A stretch of 64,000 nt of DNA from NCBI RefSeq assembly GCF_009363795.1, contig NZ_CP045420.1, positions 601,001-665,000 of the forward strand, in the 5' to 3' direction. This DNA comes from Palleronia sp. THAF1. GTDB taxonomy: Bacteria > Pseudomonadota > Alphaproteobacteria > Rhodobacterales > Rhodobacteraceae. Each line of letters begins with the position of its first letter. The first letter of the stretch is position 1. Under the pieces are notes generated by a model. It saw nothing but the letters and a program-made list of their open reading frames with translations, did no database searches and was not told where the DNA came from. The position numbers and the translations under genes were made by a program. Below, one piece after another: positions 46,292 to 55,384 of this stretch.

Positions 46292-47589
46292 CAGGCGTCT
46301 CCCGTCTTTTTGCGATAGATAATGTCCACAAGGACGGCGAGGACCAGCACTGCGCCCACGACGATGTTCTGGAACGGTGCATCCACGCCGACCATCGCCA
46401 TGCCCGATTGCAGCGACTGCATGATCAGCGCGCCAAGAATCGCGCCGTAGATCGTGCCGAGGCCACCGGCCAACGCGGTGCCACCGATGACGGCCGCGGC
46501 GATGACGCGCAGTTCGTCCAGCGTGCCGATGTCGTTGGAGTGGAACGATAGGCGGGCCGAGGCGACGGTGGCGGCCAGCGCGCACAGCACACCCATCAGC
46601 GCGAAGACCTTTACCGTCAGCAGCTTGGTGTTGATGCCCGACAATTCTGCAGCGTCGGGGTTGCCGCCTGTGGCGAAGATATAGCGGCCCAGCCGGGTTT
46701 TGCGGGCGATCATGGTCATCGCGATGGCAATGGCGATCAGCAAGAGGACCGAATAGGGGACGCCGTAGCCTTGCGTGTATCCTTCTGGCAGCGTTTGCCC
46801 GGCGTCTTCGAACTGACGTTCGAGCACACGCGACGGCACGTCGTATGCGTTCAATGTGCCGACGAAGCCCAAGATGACGATGGCGGCCACGACGGCGATG
46901 GCGATCTCTGCCCAGACGGGCTTTACGGGGAAGTCATGTGCGATACGTCCACGTCGGGCGTTCCAGATGGCGAAGCAGGCGAAGGCAACGGCGATCAGGC
47001 CGACGATCCAGCTGCCGGTGACCCCCAGCGTTCCGGCGATGCCGCCCAGAAGCTGAAACGCCTCGTCCAGCGGCCCGATGGTCTGTCCGCTCGTCAGGTA
47101 CCACGCGACGTTGCGCCAGACGAGCAAGCCGCCAAGGGTTACGATAAAGGACGGGATCGCAAGGTAGCCGACCAGGTAGCCCTGAAATCCGCCGATGACC
47201 GCGCCTGTGATTAGCCCGACGATGATGGCGAGCGGCGCGATCAGGGGACTTCCAAGGTCGATACTAAGGGCCTGCGGCAGCCAGACTGTCTGGCTCATCG
47301 CCATCATCGCCGAGCAGGTCGCGAGGAGGGAGCCGACGCTCAGGTCGATGTGGCGGGTGACGATCACGAAGACCATTCCGGTGGCCATGATGGCGACGGA
47401 AACGGTCTGGATCGTCAGGTTGAAGATGTTACGCGGGGTCAGGAAACGCCCATCGGTCAGGATGTTGAACATCACGCAGACCACGATGAAGGCACCGACC
47501 ATGCCCAGCAGGCGGGTGTCGAGCTCAAGCGTCTGGAAGAAGGTCTTCTTCGGGGCGGTACGGCCCCCGTCGGCGCTGGCATCGGCCAT
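46291..47589 (-). CDS. xylH: Xylose-type sugar ABC transporter permease
   Basis: 432 residues with about ten to twelve membrane helices. The CUT2-family stretch [24 protein letters not shown] is near the N-terminus, and [17 protein letters not shown] with [17 protein letters not shown] is near the C-terminus. It pairs with the ABC ATPase in the inner membrane. A GGGGAGA site precedes ATG. It follows xylF after a 97-base gap containing two hairpins. Confidence 0.92.
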   Translation of the reverse strand: MADASADGGRTAPKKTFFQTLELDTRLLGMVGAFIVVCVMFNILTDGRFLTPRNIFNLTIQTVSVAIMATGMVFVIVTRHIDLSVGSLLATCSAMMAMSQTVWLPQALSIDLGSPLIAPLAIIVGLITGAVIGGFQGYLVGYLAIPSFIVTLGGLLVWRNVAWYLTSGQTIGPLDEAFQLLGGIAGTLGVTGSWIVGLIAVAFACFAIWNARRGRIAHDFPVKPVWAEIAIAVVAAIVILGFVGTLNAYDVPSRVLERQFEDAGQTLPEGYTQGYGVPYSVLLLIAIAIAMTMIARKTRLGRYIFATGGNPDAAELSGINTKLLTVKVFALMGVLCALAATVASARLSFHSNDIGTLDELRVIAAAVIGGTALAGGLGTIYGAILGALIMQSLQSGMAMVGVDAPFQNIVVGAVLVLAVLVDIIYRKKTGDA

Positions 47590-47618
47590 GGCGCGTCTCC
47601 CCTATGTCACGGATACAG

Positions 47619-47676
47619 GCCCCTTCGGCACTAAGGGGCGAAAGTGGCCCGGCGCGCGAGTGATCCGCGCGCCGGG
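47619..47676 (-). other. Twin hairpins in the xylF-xylH gap
   Basis: Directly after xylF an 11-bp stem (CCCGGCGCGCG 47648-47658 with CGCGCGCCGGG 47666-47676) forms. Nearer xylH, a 7-bp stem is present (GCCCCTT 47619-47625 with AAGGGGC 47633-47639). Neither has a T-tract. This is the usual place for an RNA-stabilising structure that keeps binding-protein mRNA in excess of permease. Confidence 0.5.
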
Positions 47677-47686
47677 GTTTGGTGTC

Positions 47687-48724
47687 TTACTCGGCGCAGA
47701 CGGCGGCGCCGGACGTGTCGCCCTGGCACAGCGCGTCTTTTTCGATCCAGCCTGCATCGACGACCACATCCAGGTTGTCCTGCGTGATCGGCACCGGCTC
47801 GAGGAACTGCGCGATCAGCGTCGTTCCGGCGGGAGAGGTCCATTCCTCTGCGCCTTCGATGTCTGACATCGACTCGCCACCGGCGAGCGCCACGGCGATC
47901 TCGCCTGCGCGCGCGCCCAGATCACGGCTGTCCTTCCAAACGGAAACGGTCTGGGTGCCCTGCGCCACGCGGTTCAGCGCGGCACCGTCGGCATCCTGAC
48001 CCGAGACCGGGATGCCGTCCATGCCCTGAGCGGCCAGAGCGGCCACGGCACCACCGGCGGTGCCGTCGTTCGAGGCGACCACGGCGTCGACGTTGTTGTC
48101 GTTCTGCGTCAGGATCTGCTCCATGTTGCGCTGGGCGTTCGCGGGCAGCCACTGGTCGGTGTAGGCTTCGCCGACGATGGTGATGTCACCGGCGTCGATC
48201 GCCTCTTGCAGCACTTCCTGCTGACCACCGCGCAGGAAGTCGGCGTTGGGATCGGTGGGCGAGCCCTTGATCATCACGTAGTTGCCGGTCGGCTGCGCTT
48301 CCAGAACGGCGCGGGCCTGCATGCGGCCGACTTCGACGTTGTCGAAGGTCAGGTAGAAGGCGCGGTCGTCTTCGATCAGGCGGTCATAGGCGATGACCGG
48401 AATGCCTTCGTTGGCGGCAGCCTGAACGGCGGGAATGACGGCCTGCGTATCCTGCGCGAGAACGATCAGAACGTCGGCACCTTGGCTGATCAGCGATTCG
48501 ATGTCCGACAGCTGCTTCGAGGACGACGACTGTGCGTCGGCCGAGATATAGGTCGCGCCGGCTTCTTCCAAAGCGCCCTGGATGGCGGCTTCGTCCGTCT
48601 TCCAGCGCTCTTCCTGGAAGTTCGACCAGCTGACGCCGACGGTCGGGCCGTCCTGTGCGAGCAGCGCGGTGGGAACGAGACACGTGGCCGAAAGGGCCGC
48701 GGCGAGCAGAGTACGTCTTTGCAT
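47687..48724 (-). CDS. xylF: Xylose-type sugar ABC transporter, periplasmic binding protein
   Basis: 345 residues. Signal peptide MQRRTLLAAALSATCLVPTALLA, cut before QDG. The mature chain is a type-I sugar-binding fold: VGVSWSNFQEERWKTDEAAI, GADVLIVLAQDTQAV, PVIAYDRLIEDD and SGQDADGAALNRVAQGTQ, close to XylF. A strong GGGAGG lies 7 bases before the ATG. Divergent from the ROK regulator, whose operators overlap this gene's promoter. Confidence 0.93.
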   Translation of the reverse strand: MQRRTLLAAALSATCLVPTALLAQDGPTVGVSWSNFQEERWKTDEAAIQGALEEAGATYISADAQSSSSKQLSDIESLISQGADVLIVLAQDTQAVIPAVQAAANEGIPVIAYDRLIEDDRAFYLTFDNVEVGRMQARAVLEAQPTGNYVMIKGSPTDPNADFLRGGQQEVLQEAIDAGDITIVGEAYTDQWLPANAQRNMEQILTQNDNNVDAVVASNDGTAGGAVAALAAQGMDGIPVSGQDADGAALNRVAQGTQTVSVWKDSRDLGARAGEIAVALAGGESMSDIEGAEEWTSPAGTTLIAQFLEPVPITQDNLDVVVDAGWIEKDALCQGDTSGAAVCAE

Positions 48725-48776
48725 GAGTTTCCTCCCTGAAACGATCCGGGTGCATTGGCCGCCCCGGATTGGCGGC

Positions 48777-48805
48777 AATCTCGCGAGTTTTAGTTTGCCT
48801 GTCAA
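48777..48805 (-). promoter_or_regulatory. Candidate promoter of xylFHGB overlapping operator 1
   Basis: On the reverse strand TTGACA, 17 bases, GAGATT. The -35 box is perfect and the -10 is weak. The -35 hexamer lies inside the operator-like dyad, consistent with repression. A second possibility on the same strand is TTGCGG, 18 bases, TATACA (48836-48865). Confidence 0.4.
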
Positions 48806-48808
48806 ACT
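48790..48808. promoter_or_regulatory. XylR/ROK operator-like site 1
   Basis: AGTTTG, 5 bases, CAAACT forms an exact dyad (48792-48797 and 48803-48808), and the left half reads TTAGTTTG. That half-site is the same as the end of the Bacillus xyl operator recalled from the literature. It covers the proposed xylF -35 box. Confidence 0.55.
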
Positions 48809-48900
48809 TAATATCGGCATGGTCTGTCTGCTGGGTGTATATTCTGGCGAATGCTGCGCCCGCAAAGATTTTATGTTGCGGTGCAGCGCGGCGCTGGGTG

Positions 48901-48912
48901 AAACTTAGTTTG
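48901..48912. promoter_or_regulatory. XylR/ROK operator-like site 2
   Basis: AAACTTAGTTT is an exact dyad centred on one T and ends in the same TTAGTTTG half-site (48905-48912). It lies just before the regulator's own start codons, a position suited to autoregulation. Confidence 0.5.
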
Positions 48913-48916
48913 CGGG

Positions 48917-50188
48917 GTGAAGGAAATGGACGGGCTCGACACCTCTGCGGCACCGGTGGTTTGCGGACCGCTGTTGGGGGAAAGCCCCGTCGCCGCGCGT
49001 CCCCTGAAACTTCAGATATTCGATCAGGTCCGGGCCGCCGGGCCCGTGTCGCGGGCTTTGGTCGCGAAGACGCTTGGTATTTCTCCCGGCACGGTATCGA
49101 CGCTGACGGCAGAGCTGATCGCCGACGGTCTACTGCGAGAAGAGTTGGTCTCGCGGCTTCCGGGCGATGCGGTCAGGGGGCGCCCGCCCGTTGGTCTGGT
49201 CGTCTGCCCGCAGGCCTTCATCGTGGCCGGAATCAAGCTGTCCAGCCGCGAACGCACGGGCATTCTTGTGGATTTCGCCGGCAATCAATTGGCCGAGCGG
49301 CGCACACCCGTGGGTGCCCGCAACGGCGACCCGCTGCACCAGATCGACGCGATCGGCGACATGATCGACGCCATGCTGGCCGAGATCGGACGCACCCGCC
49401 GCGACCTTGGCGCCGTCGGGTTGGGTCTGCCGGGCTTCGTGCATCACCACACCGGACAGGTGCATTGGTCGCCCCTGCTGGACGGCCCGCAGATCGACCT
49501 TGCCAGTCTGGCGACAGACCGGCTGGGCGTTGCCGTCACCATCGACAACGACGCGAACCTCGTGGCGCTGGCGGAGTCTTGGTTCGGCAAGGGGCGGCGC
49601 ACGGCGGATTTCGCCGTGGTCACGCTGGAAGAGGGCGTGGGCGTCGGCACCGTTCTGGGGCATCGCCTGTTCCGCGGAGCGAATGGGCTGGGGCCGGAGT
49701 TGGGGCACATCAAGGTGCAGCTGGATGGTGCGCTGTGCCGCTGCGGGCAACGTGGCTGTCTGGAAGCGTACCTTGCCGACTATGCCTTGGCACGAGAGGC
49801 GTCGGCGGCGTTGCGTCTGGACGGTGAGGGCACAGCGTTCCCCGAACTGATCGAAGAGATGCAGAAGGCCGCAGGGCAGGGCAACTCGGCAGCACGGTCC
49901 GTCTTCGCGCGCGCCTCTCGCTATCTGGCGGCGGGGCTGGCTACCGTGGTCAACCTGTTCGACCCATCCTTGCTGATCCTGTCGGGCGGGCGCGTGCGCT
50001 ACGATTGGCTGGACGCGGACGCGCTGTCGGACCAGATGCGCGGCTTCGTCATCGACACGGGCCGCGATCTGCCCCCGATCATCGTGCACGAATGGGGCGA
50101 CTTGCTATGGGCGCGCGGCGCCGCAGCACTCGCCTTGGCCTATGTGACCGACGCGCGGCTCGGCGTACCGTCAGAGGCAGTGGCATGA
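48917..50188 (+). CDS. xylR: ROK-family transcriptional regulator (XylR-like repressor)
   Basis: 423 residues. A winged helix-turn-helix near residues 35-85 (VSRALVAKTLGISPGTVSTLTAELI), then the ROK sugar-kinase-like domain with IDNDANLVALAESWFGKG and the zinc motif CRCGQRGCLEAY. ROK repressors of this layout control sugar operons and release DNA on sugar binding. Start may be this GTG or the ATG at 48926; neither has a well-spaced ribosome-binding site. Its stop overlaps the next gene's start (ATGA). The xylR name is inferred from the divergent xyl operon. Confidence 0.88.
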   Translation: MKEMDGLDTSAAPVVCGPLLGESPVAARPLKLQIFDQVRAAGPVSRALVAKTLGISPGTVSTLTAELIADGLLREELVSRLPGDAVRGRPPVGLVVCPQAFIVAGIKLSSRERTGILVDFAGNQLAERRTPVGARNGDPLHQIDAIGDMIDAMLAEIGRTRRDLGAVGLGLPGFVHHHTGQVHWSPLLDGPQIDLASLATDRLGVAVTIDNDANLVALAESWFGKGRRTADFAVVTLEEGVGVGTVLGHRLFRGANGLGPELGHIKVQLDGALCRCGQRGCLEAYLADYALAREASAALRLDGEGTAFPELIEEMQKAAGQGNSAARSVFARASRYLAAGLATVVNLFDPSLLILSGGRVRYDWLDADALSDQMRGFVIDTGRDLPPIIVHEWGDLLWARGAAALALAYVTDARLGVPSEAVA

Positions 50189-51669
50189 GAGTTGCGTTTT
50201 TGTATCTGCTGCCCGGGATCGCGCTGGCCGATCCGGCGTTCGAATTTCAACCGGACGCATTTCCGGTCGAGCATGTCTATTCCGGCGATTGGGAGCACTT
50301 CGTCGGCGGTGGCGTTGCGGTGTTCGACTGCAACGGCGACACCCGCCCCGACATCGCGGTCGCGGGCGGAACCGAGCCTGCGCGATTGTTCGTGAACGCG
50401 ACCGAGGGTGCGGCGATCCGTTTCGACGAAGGCGATCTGCCAGAGCTAACGCGCACGACCGGCGTTTACCCTCTGGACATCGACGGCGACGGCGCGCTCG
50501 ATCTGGCGGTGCTGCGGGTTGGTGCCAACCGCCTTCTGCGCGGGGATGGGGCCTGTGGTTTCACCGACGCCAGCGCCGACTGGGGCTTTGACGGTGGCGA
50601 TGGCTGGACGACCGCCTTCACCGCGACGTGGGAAGCGGGGCAAAGCCGCCCGACGCTGATCTTCGGAAACTACGTGGATCGCGAAAATCCGGAAGGGCCG
50701 TTTGGAGCCTGCGATGATCACGCGCTCTATCGCGGCGACGGCTACGGCACGCCTGTTGTTCTGTCGCCGGGCTACTGCGCGCTGTCGATGTTGGTGTCGG
50801 ACTGGCAGCGCAGCGGAACACCGGAGCTGCGCATCTCGAACGACCGGCACTACTACATGCGCGGCGGCTACGAAGAGATGTGGCGGTTGAACCCGCTTGC
50901 CCCCCGAACAGAGGCGGACGGTTGGGAGAAGGTGTCGTTGTGGGGCATGGGTATCGCCAGCGCCGACATCACTGGCGATGGGCTGCCCGAGGTGATGCTG
51001 ACCTCGATGGGCGACCAGCTTTTGCAATTCAACGATGGGGCTGCATGGCGCAACGCGCCCTTTGGCGTGGGTGTCGCGGCGCAACGGCCCTACGCGGGTG
51101 ACGATGGCCGCCCGTCCACTGGCTGGCACGCCGAGTTCGCGGATGTGGATAACGACGGGGCGCTGGATCTGTTCATCGCCAAGGGCAACGTCGACCAGAT
51201 GCCCAGCAATGCCATGCGCGATCCGAACAACCTGTTGATGCAGAAGGCGGACGGGACCTTCGTTGAAGCGGGTGGCGCGGCGGGCGTCGGTGACGATGCG
51301 CGCTCTCGCGGCGCGGCGCTGGCGGATTTCGACGGCGACGGGCGGCTCGATCTGGTGGTGGCGGCTCGCCGTGCGCCATTGAAGCTATGGCGAAATATCG
51401 GCGACGCAGAGGGCTGGCTGATGGTGGAGCCTGCGCAGAACGGCCCGAACACCCGCGCCGTGGGTGCTTGGATCGAAGTGCGGATCGGTGACGCCGTGCA
51501 AGCGCGCGAGATCACCGTGGGCGGCGGGCACGCTGGAGGTCAGGCGGGGCCAGTGCATTTCGGGCTGGGCGATGCAGAGGCGGCGCAGGTTCGTGTGATC
51601 TGGCCAGACGGTGCTGTCGGCGAATGGCAGCGGGTTGCGGCGGGGGAGATCCACCGTCCGACGCGCTAG
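50185..51669 (+). CDS. Secreted FG-GAP/VCBS-repeat protein with ASPIC/UnbV domain
   Basis: 494 residues. Signal peptide MRVAFLYLLPGIALA, then at least five calcium-binding FG-GAP-type loops (DCNGDTRPD, DIDGDGALD, DITGDGLPE, DVDNDGALD, DFDGDGRLD) predicting a seven-blade beta-propeller. The C-terminal part GAWIEVRIGDAVQ...VRVIWPDGAVGEW matches the ASPIC/UnbV domain, as in CRTAC1 proteins. Function in bacteria is unknown. It starts inside the stop of the ROK regulator, an unexpected coupling, and its end overlaps the dihaem peroxidase gene by 4 bases on the other strand. Confidence 0.88.
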   Translation: MRVAFLYLLPGIALADPAFEFQPDAFPVEHVYSGDWEHFVGGGVAVFDCNGDTRPDIAVAGGTEPARLFVNATEGAAIRFDEGDLPELTRTTGVYPLDIDGDGALDLAVLRVGANRLLRGDGACGFTDASADWGFDGGDGWTTAFTATWEAGQSRPTLIFGNYVDRENPEGPFGACDDHALYRGDGYGTPVVLSPGYCALSMLVSDWQRSGTPELRISNDRHYYMRGGYEEMWRLNPLAPRTEADGWEKVSLWGMGIASADITGDGLPEVMLTSMGDQLLQFNDGAAWRNAPFGVGVAAQRPYAGDDGRPSTGWHAEFADVDNDGALDLFIAKGNVDQMPSNAMRDPNNLLMQKADGTFVEAGGAAGVGDDARSRGAALADFDGDGRLDLVVAARRAPLKLWRNIGDAEGWLMVEPAQNGPNTRAVGAWIEVRIGDAVQAREITVGGGHAGGQAGPVHFGLGDAEAAQVRVIWPDGAVGEWQRVAAGEIHRPTR

Positions 51670-52952
51670 CGATCGACCGGCAAACCCGAGGGAACGCTAT
51701 TCGGCACACCCAGCTTTCCTGCGATGGCAGAGGTGTCTTCGAGTGATCCAAGAAATGCCATGAGCGCATCGAAATCGGAGTCCGACAAGGGCATCGGTGT
51801 CACCGTCACAGCAGCGAGGATCGCCTCGCGCTCAGCCGGCTCGTCCCACACCGCAAAGTCGGGGGCGGCCCTAGGCAGATCGGGAAGCGTGACAGACACC
51901 AGTTCAGACCCCGGTTCGGCATGATCTCGCAGGAACGCGCGCAGATCATCATGCGCGCCCGCGTGCCCCCACGGCCCCGTTCGCGTAACGTTGCGCAGCA
52001 TGGGCGTACGGAAGGCGTACGCATCCTCGGACCGGCCCGTGACCCTCATTCGACCGTCGTCGCGCTGATGGCTCTCGAACCGCGCAGCCTTACCCGGCCC
52101 GATCTGCGGCGTGCCCATAGCGTGGAACTGCTGGTCCGACAGCAGGGGGCCGGAGTGGCAGTCGCCACAGCCCGCCACGCCGAAGAACAGCTCCATCCCG
52201 TCCTTCGCCGCGCCGGACAGTGACTCGTCCCCGCGAAGGTGGCGGTCATAGGCCGTATCGGTCGCGCGCCATTCGGTATCGACGAAGGCAGCGATGGCGT
52301 TCGAGATATCGGTAAAGGCGATGCTGTCGCGCATGGGATAGGCATCTGCGAAGCGCGCGCGATATTCGGGGATCGCGGCCACGCGTTGCGAGATGATATC
52401 CCATGCGCCACCGTCGCCGGTCAGCCGCCCTTGCCGAACGGCCAAGGATACGTCGTTTTCCTGATAATGCCCCGCCATCTCGTCCGGCGACAGGACCGGG
52501 AACATCGTCTGCGCCGATAGCAGGCTGTCGAACCCCGCCAGCATGTCCGAGTCCAGCGGCGTGCGCAGACCGTTTGGCTGGCTGTCGTCCACCTCGATCC
52601 GGCCATCGTGGAACATGACGGTCACATCGCGGTGGCCGATGTTGAACAGCGCGGGCGCGTTTCGGGGAATGCGCTGTTCGGGCAGGTTGTCGGGATCGGC
52701 TTTGCGGTCGGGCCCCAGACCGATGCCACCATCGCCCAGCCCCAGCGCAAGCCCGTCCCCCGTGGCGAAGCGCGGGTGGTGACAGGTGGCGCAACTGACA
52801 GTGCGATTGCCCGACAGGATCGGATCGTAGAACAACAACTGTCCCAGCTCGACCGCGGCGGGATCATGCGTGGCGAAGCCAGCGGGGTCCAGCGGCATGG
52901 GTTCGGCCAGCGCGGGTCCGGAAATTGCAAGGAGAAGGATCAGCGGTTTCAT
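51666..52952 (-). CDS. Dihaem cytochrome c peroxidase/MauG-family protein
   Basis: 428 residues. Signal peptide MKPLILLLAISGPALA. Two haem sites: CATCH 54-58 and CGDCH 262-266, with the CCP features LGQLLFYDPILSGNRTVSCATC and the C-terminal FRTPMLRNVTRTGPWGHAG. It acts in the periplasm, either removing peroxide or oxidising a protein substrate as MauG does. The convergent FG-GAP gene next to it could encode such a substrate, which is inference only. Confidence 0.88.
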   Translation of the reverse strand: MKPLILLLAISGPALAEPMPLDPAGFATHDPAAVELGQLLFYDPILSGNRTVSCATCHHPRFATGDGLALGLGDGGIGLGPDRKADPDNLPEQRIPRNAPALFNIGHRDVTVMFHDGRIEVDDSQPNGLRTPLDSDMLAGFDSLLSAQTMFPVLSPDEMAGHYQENDVSLAVRQGRLTGDGGAWDIISQRVAAIPEYRARFADAYPMRDSIAFTDISNAIAAFVDTEWRATDTAYDRHLRGDESLSGAAKDGMELFFGVAGCGDCHSGPLLSDQQFHAMGTPQIGPGKAARFESHQRDDGRMRVTGRSEDAYAFRTPMLRNVTRTGPWGHAGAHDDLRAFLRDHAEPGSELVSVTLPDLPRAAPDFAVWDEPAEREAILAAVTVTPMPLSDSDFDALMAFLGSLEDTSAIAGKLGVPNSVPSGLPVDR

Positions 52953-53028
52953 GGTGGCGAAAGGTGCAACCCCACCGCAAATTGGGCAAGCGTCTTATCG
53001 CGGCGAGGGCACGGCTTACCTGAGAAAG

Positions 53029-53103
53029 TGGTGCCCGGGGGCAGAATCGAACTGCCGACACGAGGATTTTCAATCCACTGCTCTACCCCTGAGCTACCCA
53101 GGC
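53029..53103 (-). tRNA. tRNA-Phe (anticodon GAA)
   Basis: 75 bases including an encoded CCA. Acceptor arms GCCTGGG and CCCGGGC pair (one G-T), D stem GCTC/GAGC, and anticodon loop TTGAAAA giving GAA. The anticodon stem is GTGGA/TCCTC, which leaves a U-U mismatch at the second pair. The T arm is GGCAG/CTGCC with loop TTCGATT. No intrinsic terminator follows, and the promoter is not clear (TGGACT-N17-TAAGAC lies about 37 bases upstream). Confidence 0.95.
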
Positions 53104-53188
53104 ACGGGGACGGGGCGATTGGCCTCGTCAGGGTGCGCGTGTCTTAGACCCCGCTTGCGCGACAGTCCAGAGGATGCGGGCCAAAAAA

Positions 53189-53362
53189 TCAGGAGGATTC
53201 GTCGCGCGGGGGCAAGGTATCCTCTTCCCACTCTTCTGTCTCTTCCACGGGGACCGCGTAGGCGCCGTTCAGCCACTTGGCGAGGTCCACGTCAGCGCAG
53301 CGTTTCGAGCAGAAAGGGCGGTATTTCGGATCGGGCGGGCGTTTGCAGATCGGGCAGGGCAT
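53189..53362 (-). CDS. yacG: DNA gyrase inhibitor YacG
   Basis: 57 residues, starting MPCPICKRPPDPKYRPFCSK and continuing RCADVDLAKWLNGAYAVP. The four cysteines (C3, C6, C18, C22) form the zinc site of YacG, and the acidic C-terminus (EETEEWEEDTLPP) is also typical. It starts one base after the RNase gene's stop and is thus the third gene of the maf-RNase-yacG unit. Confidence 0.93.
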   Translation of the reverse strand: MPCPICKRPPDPKYRPFCSKRCADVDLAKWLNGAYAVPVEETEEWEEDTLPPRDESS

Positions 53363-53363
53363 G

Positions 53364-54398
53364 TCAGGTCTTCAGGATCTTTGTCAGGGGAAGGCGCTCG
53401 CGTTTTCTTTGCAACTCGAAGTGACCCAAAGGGGTCCAGCCTGCCAGCACTGTATCGATCGCATCGGCGCGGAAGGCGGCCTTCAGCACCTGCTCGATCA
53501 CGCGACGTTCCTTGCGGGGGGCGGGGGCCATGTCGACGGTGATCTGCCCACCTAGACCCCGGCACCGCAGCGCGGCGGGCAGGGCACGGGCGGCGGCGAT
53601 ATCGGCTTTGAGGCCAGCGGCCAAAGAGGTGTCGGTCCCGGTGTTCACATCGACGGCGACCAGCGCGCGCGTCGGCTCGACGCTCATCCAGTGGCCCCCG
53701 CCCAGATCGACGCGGGGGTCGGACAGGGCGTCGATCATGTCGTCCACGCCGTGCTCGGCGAAGTTGCCCGGCTCTGTAAACAGAGCGTCGGGCACGTCCC
53801 AGTCGCGCCAGGCCAGCGTGTGGGGGTCAGGACCGTCTACCAGCAGTTCGGGATCGCGGCCTGTGTCGCGAAGCACGGTTTCGGCAAGTTCGAGCATGGC
53901 GGCGATATCTTCCGCCACCTCGTCGGAGGGCGCGTCGCCTGCGCCGGAGCGTAGGATCAAGCCGGTCTCGCCCGGCTCGCCTGCAATGTCATGCGCCAGC
54001 GCCAGAAGCGCCTCGCGTGCGTCGTCATCCTTGATGCGGCGCGAAACGTTGTAGCCGGGCTTGCCGGGGGTGACGATGACATGGCGGGATTTGAACAGCG
54101 GTTCGGCGCTGACGGGGATGGCCTTGCCGGGCTCGGCATAGCCGGTGACCTGCACATTCAGCGCGTAGCCCTGTTGCAGCCCCTTTGCGCCGCGCAGGAA
54201 GCCGGTGCCGCCGGGTAGCTTCACCATCGCGCCGCCCTGGCCTTTCATCGTGCGATCCACGACGGCGCGGTAGATGGCGCCGGGGGCGGGGCTGTCGTCA
54301 TCGGGGGCGATCAGCAGGTCGTCCAACCGACCGTCCACAATGCGCGCAGCGGCAAGCCGGCCCGCGTATTCGTCCAGATGGATCGTCGTGCCCTTCAT
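53364..54398 (-). CDS. Ribonuclease E/G family protein (short RNase G-like form)
   Basis: 344 residues, compact compared with RNase G (about 490). An S1-like N-terminal part has [19 protein letters not shown], and the catalytic part has [12 protein letters not shown] (metal Asp) and [17 protein letters not shown]. No C-terminal zinc-link or scaffold region. It cleaves single-stranded RNA 5' ends if active. Start ATG overlaps the maf stop by 4 bases. Confidence 0.88.
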   Translation of the reverse strand: MKGTTIHLDEYAGRLAAARIVDGRLDDLLIAPDDDSPAPGAIYRAVVDRTMKGQGGAMVKLPGGTGFLRGAKGLQQGYALNVQVTGYAEPGKAIPVSAEPLFKSRHVIVTPGKPGYNVSRRIKDDDAREALLALAHDIAGEPGETGLILRSGAGDAPSDEVAEDIAAMLELAETVLRDTGRDPELLVDGPDPHTLAWRDWDVPDALFTEPGNFAEHGVDDMIDALSDPRVDLGGGHWMSVEPTRALVAVDVNTGTDTSLAAGLKADIAAARALPAALRCRGLGGQITVDMAPAPRKERRVIEQVLKAAFRADAIDTVLAGWTPLGHFELQRKRERLPLTKILKT

Positions 54399-54973
54399 GC
54401 CCAGACCTTTATGCCAGCGGCTTGCAGTAATCCGGCTGTTTCGGCCACCGGCAGGCCCATGATCGCGGAATACGATCCTTCGATCCACGGAATGAACGCC
54501 CCGGCAGGCCCCTGGATTGCGTAGCCGCCCGCCTTGCCTTGCCAATCGCCGGTGGCGATGTAGCCCGCGATTTCATCGTCAGAGAGCGTCTTCATCTTTA
54601 CGGTGCTGACGACGTTTCGCTCCCAAAGGCGATCCGAGTTGCGGACCGAGACGGCTGTGATGACCTTGTGACGCCGACCGGCCAGCTTGCGCAGGAATGC
54701 GGCGGCTTCTTCGGCATCGTCCGGTTTGCCGAGGATGCGACGGCCAAGTGCGACGGTTGTATCGGCGCAAAGGATCACCTCGCCTTCACCGACGGTGCTG
54801 GCCTGCGCCTTCTCGCGCGCCATGCGGATGCAATAGGGGCGGGGGAGTTCGGCTTTTGCGGGCGTCTCGTCGATGTCGGGCGCGCGGATGGCGTGGGGCG
54901 TCAGGCCCAGTTGCGCCAAGAGTTCAAGACGGCGCGGGGAGCCGGAAGCGAGGATGAGGTGGGGTTGGGTCAT
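54395..54973 (-). CDS. maf: Maf-family nucleotide pyrophosphatase
   Basis: 192 residues. The Maf motif [19 protein letters not shown] opens the chain, with [15 protein letters not shown] and [19 protein letters not shown] in the body. Maf enzymes hydrolyse dTTP/UTP or modified nucleotides. The ATG matching the motif was chosen; an upstream extension is in hairpin-rich spacer. It overlaps the RNase gene start. Confidence 0.93.
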   Translation of the reverse strand: MTQPHLILASGSPRRLELLAQLGLTPHAIRAPDIDETPAKAELPRPYCIRMAREKAQASTVGEGEVILCADTTVALGRRILGKPDDAEEAAAFLRKLAGRRHKVITAVSVRNSDRLWERNVVSTVKMKTLSDDEIAGYIATGDWQGKAGGYAIQGPAGAFIPWIEGSYSAIMGLPVAETAGLLQAAGIKVWA

Positions 54974-55046
54974 TTGGGCACCTTGGCACCCAGATGGTCG
55001 TATGGGTGCCGCACGGGTTTCGCTGCGCGAATCCCTCTCGCGCACT

Positions 55047-55067
55047 GCGCACGGCGTCGCCGTGCGC
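55047..55067 (-). other. Hairpin at the infA stop codon
   Basis: GCGCACGGC (55047-55055) pairs with GCCGTGCGC (55059-55067) around GTC. The right arm touches the infA stop. A weaker stem (GCGCGA/TCGCGC) and an 8-bp stem (TGGGTGCC/GGCACCCA) follow toward maf. No T-tract in this direction. Probably 3'-end protection or Rho-dependent ending for infA. Confidence 0.45.
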
Positions 55068-55285
55068 TACTTAAATCTATAATTGATCCGACCTTTGGTC
55101 AGGTCGTAGGGGGTCATCTCGACCTGCACCTTGTCGCCTGCAAGAACACGGATGCGGTTCTTGCGCATCTTCCCTGCCGTATGCGCGATGATCTCATGGC
55201 CGTTTTCCAGCTCGACCCTGAACGTCGCATTCGGCAAGAGTTCTTTCACGACGCCTGGGAATTCGAGCAGTTCTTCCTTGGCCAT
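55067..55285 (-). CDS. infA: Translation initiation factor IF-1
   Basis: 72 residues, exact IF-1 length, starting [20 protein letters not shown] and with [24 protein letters not shown]. It binds the 30S A site during initiation. AGGAG lies 6 bases before the ATG. It begins a reverse-strand infA-maf-RNase-yacG run. Confidence 0.98.
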   Translation of the reverse strand: MAKEELLEFPGVVKELLPNATFRVELENGHEIIAHTAGKMRKNRIRVLAGDKVQVEMTPYDLTKGRINYRFK

Positions 55286-55384
55286 GGTCACTCCTGGTTG
55301 CGTGCCACCCCCTATGGGCTGGCTTGGATGGCGCGTAGATGGGGCGAAACGGCCCGGATATCAAGGCAGATCGGGCAGAGTGCG

